The notes under the pieces: generated by a model | Told to the model about the DNA's origin: nothing | Databases searched by the model: none | The model's input: only the letters and a program-made list of their open reading frames with translations | Part shown: positions 21,762-30,627 of the stretch, in pieces | Layout of the letters: every line of letters starts with the position of its first letter | Position numbering within the stretch: position 1 is the first letter of the stretch | Made by a program: the position numbers and the translations under genes | Assembly: GCA_037724045.1 (NCBI GenBank) | Contig: JBBJOW010000012.1 | Location: 1 to 64,000 of the forward strand | Source: DATLGB01 sp037724045 | GTDB lineage: Bacteria; Actinomycetota; Thermoleophilia; Solirubrobacterales; Solirubrobacteraceae | Direction of reading: 5' to 3' | Length of the DNA: 64,000 bases

Positions 21762-24212
21762 CTAACGGTCGGAGCCGATCGCGGCCGAGCCCCGCAACGC
21801 TTCGACCACCGCGAGCGTCGCGTCCTCGATCGGAACCGGCATCGGATCCAGGCGCACCTCGCCGCCGTTGTGACCGTCGTCGCCGTTCTCGCCGTCTGCG
21901 GAGAAGACGACCACCGAGCGCCGCAGGCGCCGCCCGCGCAGGTCGAGCTGGGCCAGGGCGGCCTGCGGAGCGCGCATGCCGGCGTCCACGAGCGCGACCT
22001 CGAAGTACGTCTCCTCGCACAGCCGCACCGCCTCGGCCCCCGACGTCGCCCAGGCGAAGTCGATGCCGCGACGCCCGAGCAGCTGCCCGACCGTGTCGCG
22101 CAGTGCCGCGCGTCCGACCACGAGCACGCGAGCACGCGCTGCGCGGATCGCGGAGCCGATGGCGTCCGTGAGCTCGTCGCCGTCGATGGGCTTGGACACC
22201 GACCACTCCGCTGCGAGCGCCTCCTGGCCGGCGAGGGCGGACACGACGATCACCGGCAGTCCGGCGAGCGCCGTCCTCGTACGGATCTCGCGGAGCACCG
22301 CGAAGCCGTCGAGCTCGTCCTCTCCGAGCAGGACGTCGAGCGTGACGGCGTCGAAGGGCTCGCGGCCGAGCAACGCCAGCGCCTCGCGCCCGTCGGCGGC
22401 GATGAGCACCTCGACCTCATGGGGCTCGAGCTGCGTCGCGATCAGCCGTGCCGTGTCGGGATCATCCTCGACGACGAGCACGCGCCGGCCGCGCAGCGCC
22501 TCGCGCGGCGCCTCGAAATCGGTCACCGACCGCGCGCGCGGCAGGCGGACGGTGACCGTCGTCCCGCGCTCGAGCTCGGAGTCGATGGTCACCGATCCCT
22601 CGTGCAGCTCGACGAGCGAGTGGACGATCGAGAGGCCGAGGCCGGTCCCCGTGCCGCGGCTGCCGTCGGCGCGGAAGAAGCGGTCGAAGGCGCGGTCCAT
22701 CTGCTCCGTGCTCATCCCGCGACCCTGGTCGGACACCGACAGCAGTACCTCGTCACCCGTCGCGCCGACGCGCACCGTGATGCACCCGCCGTCGGCGGTG
22801 TACACGTGGGCGTTGGTGAGCAGGTTGGTGACGATCTGGCGCACGCGGCCGGGATCGGCGAGCGCGACGGGCAGGGCCGGGGCGATGTCGACCTCGAGGG
22901 TCTGGCGGCGCCCGTCGAAGCGCGGGCCCATCAGCGCGGCGACCTCGCGCACCGCTTCCGCCACGGAGATCGGCCGGCGCTGGATCTCGAGCTGGCCGGC
23001 TTCCAAGCGCGCCACGTCGAGCAGGTCGTTGACGAGGTCGACGAGCCGGTTGGTGGAGAGCAGGATGATGTCGACGAAGTCCTTCTGGCGTGGGGCCAGC
23101 TCGGTCGACGAGAGCAGCTCCACGAACCCCTTGATCGAGGTCAGCGGCGAGCGCAGCTCGTGCGACGCGGTGGCGACGAACTCGCTCTTGGCTCGCTCCA
23201 GGCGGACCCGCTCCGTGGTGTCGCGGACGGTGAAGACGACGCCGTCGCGCAGCTCCGCGCCCATCCGCGCGGCGCTGACCGCGAGGGTGCGTCCGTCGTC
23301 GTCGACTTCGACCTCGGCGTCCAAGGCCTCCTCGAGGCCCGGCAGCGGGCTGGGGTCGGTCACAATGCTCGTGCCCGGGACCAGACGGGGCACGAGGACC
23401 CCGGCGCGGGGGTTGACCTGCACCACGCGTCCGTATCCGTCGCAGATGATCAGAGCGTCTCCGAGGCTCTCGATCACGGCGGCGAGCCGCTGCCGGCCCG
23501 CCTCTACCCGCTCGCGCGCCGTCTCGATGTCGACGGCCATCGCGTTGAACGACGACGACAGCTCGCGCAGCTCGGCGGGGCCGTCGGGTTCGACGCGCGC
23601 GCTGAGGTCGCCGGCTGCGAGGCGCCGGGTCGCGTCGATGAGCGTGCTCAGGGGGCGCCGCAGGCCGGCGACCAGGAACGACACCAGCGCGAGCGCACCG
23701 CCGAGCGCGAGCACCCCCGCGAGCGCCGCGAAGAGCACGCTGCGCCGGGACCGCGAGGACGCCTCGTCCTGCGCGTCGGCGCGCACCGCCGCCTGCCGGC
23801 GGGCGAGGTCGGCCAGCCCGGCCCGGCCCTCATCAGGGGGCGTGCCGGCGTCGCGCAGGCGGGCCTGCGCAGTGACGGCCCGGGCCAACAGCGCGCGGCT
23901 GCGGGCGTCGTCGCCGGCCGCCTCGCGTGCGGCGGCTGCGGCCTGGTCGAAGGCGGCTGCGGCCTGCCGCCTCGCCGCGCCGCCGCTGGCGCCCGCGCCC
24001 AGCACGCTCTCCTCGACCACGCTGGCCGCCAGCAGGCTCGCCGCCGCGGCCTCGCCCGCATAGCTGCGCGCGAGGGCATTCTCATAGTCCTGACGCGCGT
24101 CGTAGAGGCTCGCGACCTGCAACGCGGCCAGCGCGGCGAGCGTGACGGTGAGCCCGACGAGCGCGAGCAGCAGCGAGCGGGCGATGGACAAACGTCGCAT
24201 TCGTGCACGCAA
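21762..24212 (-). CDS. Hybrid sensor histidine kinase with two receiver domains
   Basis: An 816-residue membrane kinase. TM1 is about 9-33, followed by a helical extracytoplasmic domain (40-155), TM2 159-182, HAMP (LRRPLSTLIDATRRLAAGDL), a PAS-like region 240-330 and HisKA with SHELRSPL (His351). The ATPase part has NLLTNAHVY, SDQGRGM and GTGLGLSIVHSL. Receiver 1 (576-690) has Asp584, Asp626 and Lys674. Receiver 2 (695-816) keeps a VALVDAG Asp743 but lacks the acidic pair (VVGRAA), so it is probably degenerate. It leads an operon with the HD-GYP and receiver genes. The sensed signal is unknown. Confidence 0.9.
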   Translation of the reverse strand: MRARMRRLSIARSLLLALVGLTVTLAALAALQVASLYDARQDYENALARSYAGEAAAASLLAASVVEESVLGAGASGGAARRQAAAAFDQAAAAAREAAGDDARSRALLARAVTAQARLRDAGTPPDEGRAGLADLARRQAAVRADAQDEASSRSRRSVLFAALAGVLALGGALALVSFLVAGLRRPLSTLIDATRRLAAGDLSARVEPDGPAELRELSSSFNAMAVDIETARERVEAGRQRLAAVIESLGDALIICDGYGRVVQVNPRAGVLVPRLVPGTSIVTDPSPLPGLEEALDAEVEVDDDGRTLAVSAARMGAELRDGVVFTVRDTTERVRLERAKSEFVATASHELRSPLTSIKGFVELLSSTELAPRQKDFVDIILLSTNRLVDLVNDLLDVARLEAGQLEIQRRPISVAEAVREVAALMGPRFDGRRQTLEVDIAPALPVALADPGRVRQIVTNLLTNAHVYTADGGCITVRVGATGDEVLLSVSDQGRGMSTEQMDRAFDRFFRADGSRGTGTGLGLSIVHSLVELHEGSVTIDSELERGTTVTVRLPRARSVTDFEAPREALRGRRVLVVEDDPDTARLIATQLEPHEVEVLIAADGREALALLGREPFDAVTLDVLLGEDELDGFAVLREIRTRTALAGLPVIVVSALAGQEALAAEWSVSKPIDGDELTDAIGSAIRAARARVLVVGRAALRDTVGQLLGRRGIDFAWATSGAEAVRLCEETYFEVALVDAGMRAPQAALAQLDLRGRRLRRSVVVFSADGENGDDGHNGGEVRLDPMPVPIEDATLAVVEALRGSAAIGSDR

Positions 24213-24254
24213 TCGTGACCCATCGAGAGGCGGAGGGCGTAGGATCGTCGGTTC

Positions 24255-24815
24255 ATGGACCTGCTGAGCCAGTGGCGGCGACGCAGCTACGGCGCGGCCG
24301 CCGCCGCCGTCATCGCACCGGTGGCCATCATCGGCGCCGCGCTCGCCGTCGGCCTGGGTGGCAGCGGGCTGGCAGGTCTTGGCTCACTCAGCCAGGCGAT
24401 CGGGGGGCCGGAGCTGCCCGCGATCGCCCCGCTCGCGCCACGCCGGACCGACGACGCCGGCCGTCTGCTCGCCCGCGTCCGGCAGGCCGAGACGGCGCCG
24501 AGCACCGCCTCGGGCGTGCCGAGCACCACGGCAGCGCCGCCGGCCGGCTCGGGGATCACCCCGCCGCCGGAGTCGACGCCCGGAGTGCAGGCGCCACCCG
24601 TCGCCGGGACCTTCGATCCGGGCGACGGCAACGACCCCGCCGGGACCCCGGCACCCACGCAGGCCCCGCCGGCAGCGACGCCGGCGGCGACCGAGGCCGC
24701 CGCGCAGGAGCCCCCGGGCGTCGTCGACCAGGTAGCCGAGGTCACCGAGGACGTTCCTGTCGCCGGCGACGTCGTCGACGCGCTCGCCGAGACCGTCGAC
24801 GGCCTGACGCCCTAG
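24255..24815 (+). CDS. Pro/Ala-rich single-pass membrane protein
   Basis: A 186-residue protein. Residues about 11-36 form one membrane segment (AAAAAVIAPVAIIGAALAV), followed by an extended Pro/Thr/Ala-rich segment and a short acidic C-terminus (VVDQVAEVTEDVPVAGDVVD). No domain is recognised. It could be a wall-spanning or secreted protein. It is divergent from the histidine kinase (43 bp gap) and might share its regulation. Its TAG stop and the stop of the convergent SDR gene lie within the palindrome TAGGCGCCTA. Confidence 0.6.
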   Translation: MDLLSQWRRRSYGAAAAAVIAPVAIIGAALAVGLGGSGLAGLGSLSQAIGGPELPAIAPLAPRRTDDAGRLLARVRQAETAPSTASGVPSTTAAPPAGSGITPPPESTPGVQAPPVAGTFDPGDGNDPAGTPAPTQAPPAATPAATEAAAQEPPGVVDQVAEVTEDVPVAGDVVDALAETVDGLTP

Positions 24816-24819
24816 GCGC

Positions 24820-25542
24820 CTACAAGATCTCGTTCGGGCGCTGGAAGACGATCTCCGGCACCACGCACGCGGGCGACAGGGAGAGCAGGAAGCCGACCGC
24901 GGAGGCGATGTCGGCCGGCCGGATCATCTCCTCGGCGGGCACGCTCTCCTTGACGAACTCCGTCATGTCGGTGTCCACGAAGCCCGGGCAGAAGGCGACG
25001 GACTTCACGCCGGCGGTGCCGAGCTCCTTGTTCATCGCCTGCGTGTAGCCGACCACCGCGAACTTGGTGGCCGAGTAGACCGACAGCCAGGCCTGGCCGG
25101 ACTTGCCCGCGATCGAGGCCATGTTGACCACGAGCGCGTTGCCGTGCTCGCCGCCGGCGGCCTTGAGCATCTCCGCGCACTCGCGGTAGAAGAGGACGAT
25201 CGCGCGCACGTTGACGTCGAGCTGCATGTCGATGCGCTTGGTGGCGTGCTCGTGTGCCTGCGCGCCGATGCCGACCCCTGCGTTGTTGACCAGCACGTCG
25301 AGCCGGCCGAAGCGCTCGCGGTGCGCGTCGACGACGCCGATGATGGCCTCCTCGTCGGCCATGTTGGCGGCGACGGCCTCGACGGCCTGGCCCTTCGCGC
25401 GCAGCGCGGAGGCGGTGGCCTCGAGCGTGTCGGGCTTGCGGGCGGTGATGGTGAGGCCGTAGCCCTGCTCTGCGAGCAGCTCGGCGATGGCGAGACCGAT
25501 GCCCCGGGAGGCTCCGGTGACGATGGCGGCGCGGTCGGACAT
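24820..25542 (-). CDS. Short-chain dehydrogenase/reductase
   Basis: A classical SDR of 240 residues with the nucleotide motif TGASRGIG (9-16), an NNAG motif near 86 and catalytic Ser...YSATK (Tyr156, Lys160). A Thr-Ala-Arg-Lys stretch after the second strand suggests NADP(H). The substrate is not predictable; it resembles 3-oxoacyl-ACP reductase-like members. It is divergent from the metallopeptidase-like gene with a 24 bp gap. Confidence 0.9.
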   Translation of the reverse strand: MSDRAAIVTGASRGIGLAIAELLAEQGYGLTITARKPDTLEATASALRAKGQAVEAVAANMADEEAIIGVVDAHRERFGRLDVLVNNAGVGIGAQAHEHATKRIDMQLDVNVRAIVLFYRECAEMLKAAGGEHGNALVVNMASIAGKSGQAWLSVYSATKFAVVGYTQAMNKELGTAGVKSVAFCPGFVDTDMTEFVKESVPAEEMIRPADIASAVGFLLSLSPACVVPEIVFQRPNEIL

Positions 25543-25566
25543 GCGCGGAAATCTACGCTGGAGGCA

Positions 25567-26781
25567 ATGCGCCTGCCGTTCGTCGTCATCGCCGTCATGC
25601 TCGCGGTCCTCATCCCGGTCGGGTTCGCGAGCGATTCCGGGTCCGGGGAGCCGTCCGTGCCGGCGGTGCAGCTCGCCCCGGTCGCCGTCATCGCCGAGCG
25701 GGTCGAGAAGCTGCGCGGGCTGAACTTCGACACCGCGCCCGAGCCCGTCACCGTGAGCAAGGAGCAGGCGATCCGCGAGGGCCTGGCCGACCTCGACCGC
25801 GCGTATCCGCCCGAGGCCCGGCGCGCCGACGAGGCGCTCTACATCCGTCTCGGCCTGCTGCCGCCCGGCACCGACTTGCGCGAGGTCTCCGCCTCGATCT
25901 TCGGCGACCAGGTCGCGGGCTACTACGACCCGCGTACGAAAGACCTGCGGCTCGTCGAAGGTGCGGCCGGCACGCGCGTGACCAACGAGATGATCATCTC
26001 CCACGAGCTCGTCCACGCGCTCGAAGACCAGGCGGTCGGCCTCGACCTCGCCGAGATCGAGCGCTCCGACGATCCCGCCTACGCCTACAAGGCGCTCGTG
26101 GAGGGGACGGCGACCAACGTCATGTACGAGTACGTCGACACCCAGTTCGACGCGCAGACCGGGCTCGCGGGCATCCTCTCGGACGGCCTCAACGCGCCCT
26201 CGACGCTCAGCCTGCCGCCCTTCCTCGTCGAGCAGCTCACCTTCCCGTACGTTGCGGGAGAGCAGTTCGTCGAGAAGCTCTACGGCACCGGCGGCTCGTG
26301 GCAGCTCGTCGACGTCGCGCTGCGCGACCGCCCGCCCTCCTCCACCGAGCAGATCCTGCATCCCGACAAGTGGCTGCAGGCGGAGGAGCCGGTCGAGGTC
26401 GACGCGCCGTCGCCCGGTCCGGGCTGGAAGACGCTCACCTCGGGCGTCTTCGGCGAGTGGCAGACCCGCCAACTGCTCGCGCTGGGCGGCCGGGTCCAGT
26501 TCGCAGCGGCCGCGGGCTGGGGCGGCGACCGCTACGCGCTCTACGAGCGCGGCTCCGACCAGGCGCTGGCCATGCGCTGGATCCAGGACACCGCGAAGGA
26601 CAGCCGGGAGTTCGTCGACGCCCTCACCACGTACGTCGAGGACGGGATCGGCGCGCAGCGCGCCGGCGACGCGTACCGGCTCGACGACACCACGGTGGCG
26701 ATCGGAACGGGTGAAGCCGGGGTGACGCTCGTCTTTGCGCCGGACCTGGCGCTCGCGCGCCGCCTCGCCGATCTAGATTGA
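25567..26781 (+). CDS. Secreted/anchored putative zinc metalloprotease
   Basis: A 404-residue protein with an N-terminal signal or anchor (LPFVVIAVMLAVLIPVGFA). The zinc motif SHELVHALEDQ (HExxH) is followed about 28 residues later by ALVEGTATNVMYEY, whose Glu could be the third ligand. The C-terminal half looks like a lipid- or polymer-associated domain of unknown function. The type resembles uncharacterised actinobacterial HExxH proteins. The start ATG follows TGGAGG. A small acidic protein gene is convergent downstream. Confidence 0.72.
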   Translation: MRLPFVVIAVMLAVLIPVGFASDSGSGEPSVPAVQLAPVAVIAERVEKLRGLNFDTAPEPVTVSKEQAIREGLADLDRAYPPEARRADEALYIRLGLLPPGTDLREVSASIFGDQVAGYYDPRTKDLRLVEGAAGTRVTNEMIISHELVHALEDQAVGLDLAEIERSDDPAYAYKALVEGTATNVMYEYVDTQFDAQTGLAGILSDGLNAPSTLSLPPFLVEQLTFPYVAGEQFVEKLYGTGGSWQLVDVALRDRPPSSTEQILHPDKWLQAEEPVEVDAPSPGPGWKTLTSGVFGEWQTRQLLALGGRVQFAAAAGWGGDRYALYERGSDQALAMRWIQDTAKDSREFVDALTTYVEDGIGAQRAGDAYRLDDTTVAIGTGEAGVTLVFAPDLALARRLADLD

Positions 26782-26792
26782 ACCCATGTCCC

Positions 26793-26942
26793 TCAGTAGG
26801 GCTTGATGCGCTCGAGCTGCTCGACGCCCTTGTCCAGGGCGTCCTGGTCGACTTCGGGGTTGCCGCGGGGCTCGTTGTTCGCACCCTTGGCGGCGTCGTC
26901 CTCGTGGTCGTCTGCGGGCTTGTTCTCGTCGTGATCGCTCAT
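26793..26942 (-). CDS. Small acidic hydrophilic protein
   Basis: A 49-residue protein, strongly acidic and polar (MSDHDENKPADDHEDDAAKG, then NPEVDQDALDKGVEQLERIK). No hydrophobic core; probably disordered with a short C-terminal helix. It is convergent with the metalloprotease-like gene and lies 81 bp downstream of nothing obvious on its own strand. I do not recognise a family. Confidence 0.5.
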   Translation of the reverse strand: MSDHDENKPADDHEDDAAKGANNEPRGNPEVDQDALDKGVEQLERIKPY

Positions 26943-27023
26943 AGGTGATGCGGTACCCGCAGCGGCGGGGCATATTCCGCGGATGAACGGCCTGCTCGCC
27001 ACAAAGGACACGCCACTCCAGGC

Positions 27024-28772
27024 TCAGGCAAGACCCCGCTTAGCCAGCCAGAGCTCGAGCAGCGCGAGCTGCCAGAGCTTCGAGCCGTCGAGCTTCGTGC
27101 GCTGTCCGTTGGGATCGGCGAGCAGCTTCGCGGCGTACTGCGGCCGGATGATCGCCGAGCGTTCGAGCGCCTCCCGCGCCAGCTCGAGGACCGCACCTTC
27201 CAGGTGCGACAGGGCGGGCACGGGGAAGAAGCCCTTCTCGCGATCGATCACGGCGTCGGGCAGCAGGCCGCGGGCGGCGGCCTTGACGATCCCCTTGCCG
27301 CCCTCGGCGAGCTTGAGCTCCGGCGGGCACTGGCCGGCGAGCTCGACGAGCTCGTGGTCGAGAAACGGCGTGCGCGCCTCGAGGCCGTGGGCCATGGTCA
27401 TGTTGTCGACGCGCTTGACGGGGTCCTCGACGAGCATGACCTCGGAGTCGATGCGCAGTGCGCCGTCCACCACGGTGGCCGCGCCGGCGAAGTGCTCCTC
27501 CACGAACGCGCCCGACACATCGTCGGAAAGGGGTTCGACGAGCACCTCGGCCATCTCCGCGTGCGGGCGGTCGACGAACGCGGCGTGGTAGGTGTGCGCG
27601 CCGGCGCCCGGTTCGGCCAGCGGCGGATACCAGTAGTAGCCGCCGAAGACCTCGTCGGCGCCCTGACCGGACTGCACCACCTTGCAGTGGCGCGCGACCT
27701 CCTGCGCGAGCAGGTAGAAGGCCACGCAGTCGTGGGAGACCATGGGCTCGCTCATCGCGCCGATGGCGTCGTCGAGCGCGGTCATCAACCGGTCCTCGGT
27801 GACCTCCAACGTCTGGTGGGCGGTGCCGAAGCGGTCGGCGACCATCCGCGAGTAAGCGAACTCGTTGCCCTCGCGCCCGGCGACGTCCCCGAAGCCGACG
27901 GAGAAGGTGGCCAGGCCGCGCTGGTCTGACTCGGCCAGCAGGGCGACGATCAGCGACGAGTCGAGGCCACCGGAGAGCAGCACGCCGACGGGAACGTCGG
28001 AGACCATCCGCCGCGCCACCGCCAGCCGCAGAGCCTCGCGCACCGCGTCCGTCCACTCCTCGCGGCCCCAGTCGGCCTTGGCGGGGTCGCGGGCGAACGA
28101 CGCGCGCCAGTAGCGGCGCTCGCGCCGCGACCCGTCGGGCTCCACGGTGAGCGTGGTGGCCGGCGGCAGTTTGCGCACTCCGGCGAGCAGCGTCCGCGGC
28201 GCCGGCACCACGGAGTGGAAGGACAGATAGTGATGCAGCGCGACGGGGTCCAGCGACGTGTCGACCCCACCGCCTGCCAGCAGCGCCGGCAGCGTGGAAG
28301 CGAAGCGCAGCGCGCCGCCGGCGTCGGCGAGGTACAGCGGCTTGACGCCGAGGCGGTCGCGGGCGAGGAACGCCCTTCCGCTTTCGTGCTCGACGATGCA
28401 GAAGGCGAACATCCCCAGCAGATGCTCCACGACGTCCTCGCCCCACTGCGCATAGCCCTTGAGGATCACCTCCGTGTCGGCCTGCGACGCGAACGTGTGG
28501 CCTGCGGCCCGCAGCTCGTCACGCAGCTCGCGGTGGTTGTAGATGATCCCGTTGAACACGGCCACGAGACCGAGCGCCTGGTCGACCATCGGCTGCGCGC
28601 CGCGCACCGACAGGTCGATGATGCTCAGCCGGCGGTGCGCGAGCCCGGCGCCGGCCTGCGCCCACAGTCCCTCGCCGTCCGGTCCGCGGTCGGTCAGCGT
28701 GGCCTGCATGCGGCGCAGCGCGTCCACGTCGGCGGCGCCGTCGCGCCGCAGCTCACCGGCAATCCCGCACAT
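27024..28772 (-). CDS. Asparagine synthetase-type glutamine amidotransferase
   Basis: A 582-residue AsnB-family enzyme. It has an N-terminal class-II glutaminase domain starting MCGIAGELRRDG (nucleophile Cys2), with LTDRGPDGEG and AHRRLSIIDLS. The synthetase domain has the PP-loop LLSGGLDSSLI, FSVGFGD and QGADEVFGGY. It converts a carboxylate to an amide using ATP and glutamine. Its sequence is closer to the N-acetylglutaminylglutamine amidotransferase branch than to housekeeping AsnB, and it is last in a four-gene operon with ATP-grasp, hydrolase and GCS2 genes. So a special amide product is likelier than asparagine. Confidence 0.88.
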   Translation of the reverse strand: MCGIAGELRRDGAADVDALRRMQATLTDRGPDGEGLWAQAGAGLAHRRLSIIDLSVRGAQPMVDQALGLVAVFNGIIYNHRELRDELRAAGHTFASQADTEVILKGYAQWGEDVVEHLLGMFAFCIVEHESGRAFLARDRLGVKPLYLADAGGALRFASTLPALLAGGGVDTSLDPVALHHYLSFHSVVPAPRTLLAGVRKLPPATTLTVEPDGSRRERRYWRASFARDPAKADWGREEWTDAVREALRLAVARRMVSDVPVGVLLSGGLDSSLIVALLAESDQRGLATFSVGFGDVAGREGNEFAYSRMVADRFGTAHQTLEVTEDRLMTALDDAIGAMSEPMVSHDCVAFYLLAQEVARHCKVVQSGQGADEVFGGYYWYPPLAEPGAGAHTYHAAFVDRPHAEMAEVLVEPLSDDVSGAFVEEHFAGAATVVDGALRIDSEVMLVEDPVKRVDNMTMAHGLEARTPFLDHELVELAGQCPPELKLAEGGKGIVKAAARGLLPDAVIDREKGFFPVPALSHLEGAVLELAREALERSAIIRPQYAAKLLADPNGQRTKLDGSKLWQLALLELWLAKRGLA

Positions 28773-28787
28773 CAGCGGCCCGCCACG

Positions 28788-29891
28788 CTAAAAGCGGTCT
28801 ACCAGGTCCTGCACCAGCGAGATCAGCCCGCGCGAGCCGCGAGCGGCGGTCCGCTGACGGGCGGCGCCGGGATCGTCGAGCAGCGCCTCGGCGCCGGGCA
28901 CCGGCCCGCAGCTCTCGAGCACGCAGGCGAGCACGTCGGCCACCGGGACCAGCCCGCCGGAGTCGGCGTCGATGAAGCTCGCGTCGACGCCGTCGCGCAG
29001 CGCGCGGAAGCGGTTCTCGTCGAGCGCCTCGTGCGAGGCGACGAGGGCGGGGGAGGCGTAGCCGTCGCCCTGGCACTCGGCGCGGGCGAGCGCGTGCACG
29101 AGCGCGACGAGGCCCGCCGTGCGCTCGGGCGTGGTCTGCGTGTCCATGACGCGCACCTCCATCGTCCCGTAGCGCGGCTGCAGGCGCACGTCCCACCAGA
29201 TGAACGACGCCTCGCGGATCGCGCCGGAGCGGATCAGCAGGTCCGTCGACGCCACCAGCGCCTCGTAGTCGGCGAACTGGCGCGGGAGGCCGGCGCGGGG
29301 GAAGGCCTGGAACAGCGGCGTGCGCGCCGAGGCCAGGCCGCTGTCGCGGCCCTGCCAGAACGGCGAGTTCGCGCTCAGGGCGAGCAGCAAGGGCACGTGC
29401 GCGCGCATGCGGTTCATCGCCCGCACGGCGTCCTCGGCGTCGGGGATGGCGATGTGCACGTGCAGCGCGAAGGTCGGCTCGCGCCTGGCGAGCTCGCGCA
29501 TGGCCCCGAGCACCTCCTGCTGGCGCTCTCCGGCGGAGACGTGGACGTCGTGCCAGGTGGCGAAGGGGTGCGTGCCCGCGGCGGCCGGAACGAGGCCCAG
29601 CGGTGCCAGCGCCTCACGCAGCGCCACGCGCATCCGCCCGAGCTGCGCGATCGCCCCGGCGACGTCGTCGTACGGGTCCGTGCGCAGCTCGACGGCCGAT
29701 CCGTGGGTCTCCTGGGCGAGGTGCGCGCAGAGCTCGGTACCCTTGGCGGCCGCGAGGACGTCGTCGACGCGCGAGGCGAGGTTCCAGTCGGCGACGTCGA
29801 TGAGCATGACCTCCTCCTCGACGCCCACGGAGAACGGGCGCTCGCCTGCGGTCTCGTTCCAGCGGGCCCAGGCGGGGAGCACGGCGTTCAT
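28788..29891 (-). CDS. GCS2-family carboxylate-amine ligase (YbdK-like)
   Basis: A 367-residue member of the glutamate-cysteine ligase family 2. Motifs are FSVGVEEEVMLID near the start (metal-binding Glu residues), HGSAVELRTDPY, HVHIAIPDAEDAV, the WQGRDSGLASAR region, and RYGTMEVRVMDTQT. Such enzymes form amide bonds between a glutamate-like carboxylate and an amine. It overlaps the amidotransferase-like hydrolase gene by 4 bp (ATGA), and the AsnB-type gene follows after 15 bp. Substrates are unknown. Confidence 0.88.
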   Translation of the reverse strand: MNAVLPAWARWNETAGERPFSVGVEEEVMLIDVADWNLASRVDDVLAAAKGTELCAHLAQETHGSAVELRTDPYDDVAGAIAQLGRMRVALREALAPLGLVPAAAGTHPFATWHDVHVSAGERQQEVLGAMRELARREPTFALHVHIAIPDAEDAVRAMNRMRAHVPLLLALSANSPFWQGRDSGLASARTPLFQAFPRAGLPRQFADYEALVASTDLLIRSGAIREASFIWWDVRLQPRYGTMEVRVMDTQTTPERTAGLVALVHALARAECQGDGYASPALVASHEALDENRFRALRDGVDASFIDADSGGLVPVADVLACVLESCGPVPGAEALLDDPGAARQRTAARGSRGLISLVQDLVDRF

Positions 29892-30625
29892 ACGCGTGCG
29901 TGCGCGGCTTGAACCAGCCCCGTGAACAGCGCGAGGTGGGCGGGACGGTCCACGAGCGTCTCAGCATGCCACTGCACGCCGCGGAAGTGTGACCGGTCGG
30001 CCGCCTCGATCGCCTCGACGACGCCGTCGGGCGCGTGGCCGACCGCGACCAGCCCGTCGCCCAGCGTGTCCACCGCCTGGTGGTGGAAGGAGTTCACGGC
30101 CGCGAGCTCGCCACCCAGGATCCGCGCGAGCGCCGACCCCGGCTCGAGGACGACCTGGTGCGTGGAGCGCCGTGCCGGCGCGGTCTGGCGGTGCTCGACC
30201 GTCCCGTCGGTCACGTCGGGCAGATGCTGGATCAGCGTGCCGCCGCGCACCACGTTGAGGGCCTGGGCCCCGCGGCAGATCCCCAGGACCGGCATCTTGC
30301 GCGCGTCGGCCGCGCGGGCGAGCTCGATCTCGAACGCGTCCAGCCACGGCCAGACCGGGCCGAGCTCGGGGTGGGGATGATGCTGATATCCGCCCGGATG
30401 CAGGTCGGGCCCGCCGGAGAGGCAGACGCCGTCGAGGCGCTCGATCAGCGACGGGATGACGTCGGCGCCGAGCGGGGGCAGGACGACGGGCACGCCGCCG
30501 GCGAGCTCGATGGCCCGCAGGTAGGACAGGCCGAGTGTCATCTCGCGCTGGGGCGGCTCGCCGTGGTCGGTCGGCTTGTCCGAGCGCCGGACCTCGGAGG
30601 TGGTCACCCCGATCAGCGGCCGCAC
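29888..30625 (-). CDS. Class-I amidotransferase-like hydrolase (peptidase C26 family)
   Basis: A 245-residue protein related to gamma-glutamyl-GABA hydrolase (PuuD). Features are VRPLIGVTTSE, LDGVCLSGGPDLHPGGY, the nucleophile elbow PVLGICRGAQALNV, AVNSFHHQAVDTLG, and FRGVQWHAETL with the His-Glu of the triad. It probably cleaves gamma-glutamyl amides. Within this operon it may process or edit the compound made by the ligases. The GTG starts 2 bp after the ATP-grasp stop, and the end overlaps the GCS2 gene as ATGA. Confidence 0.88.
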   Translation of the reverse strand: MRPLIGVTTSEVRRSDKPTDHGEPPQREMTLGLSYLRAIELAGGVPVVLPPLGADVIPSLIERLDGVCLSGGPDLHPGGYQHHPHPELGPVWPWLDAFEIELARAADARKMPVLGICRGAQALNVVRGGTLIQHLPDVTDGTVEHRQTAPARRSTHQVVLEPGSALARILGGELAAVNSFHHQAVDTLGDGLVAVGHAPDGVVEAIEAADRSHFRGVQWHAETLVDRPAHLALFTGLVQAAHARV

Positions 30626-30627
30626 GG

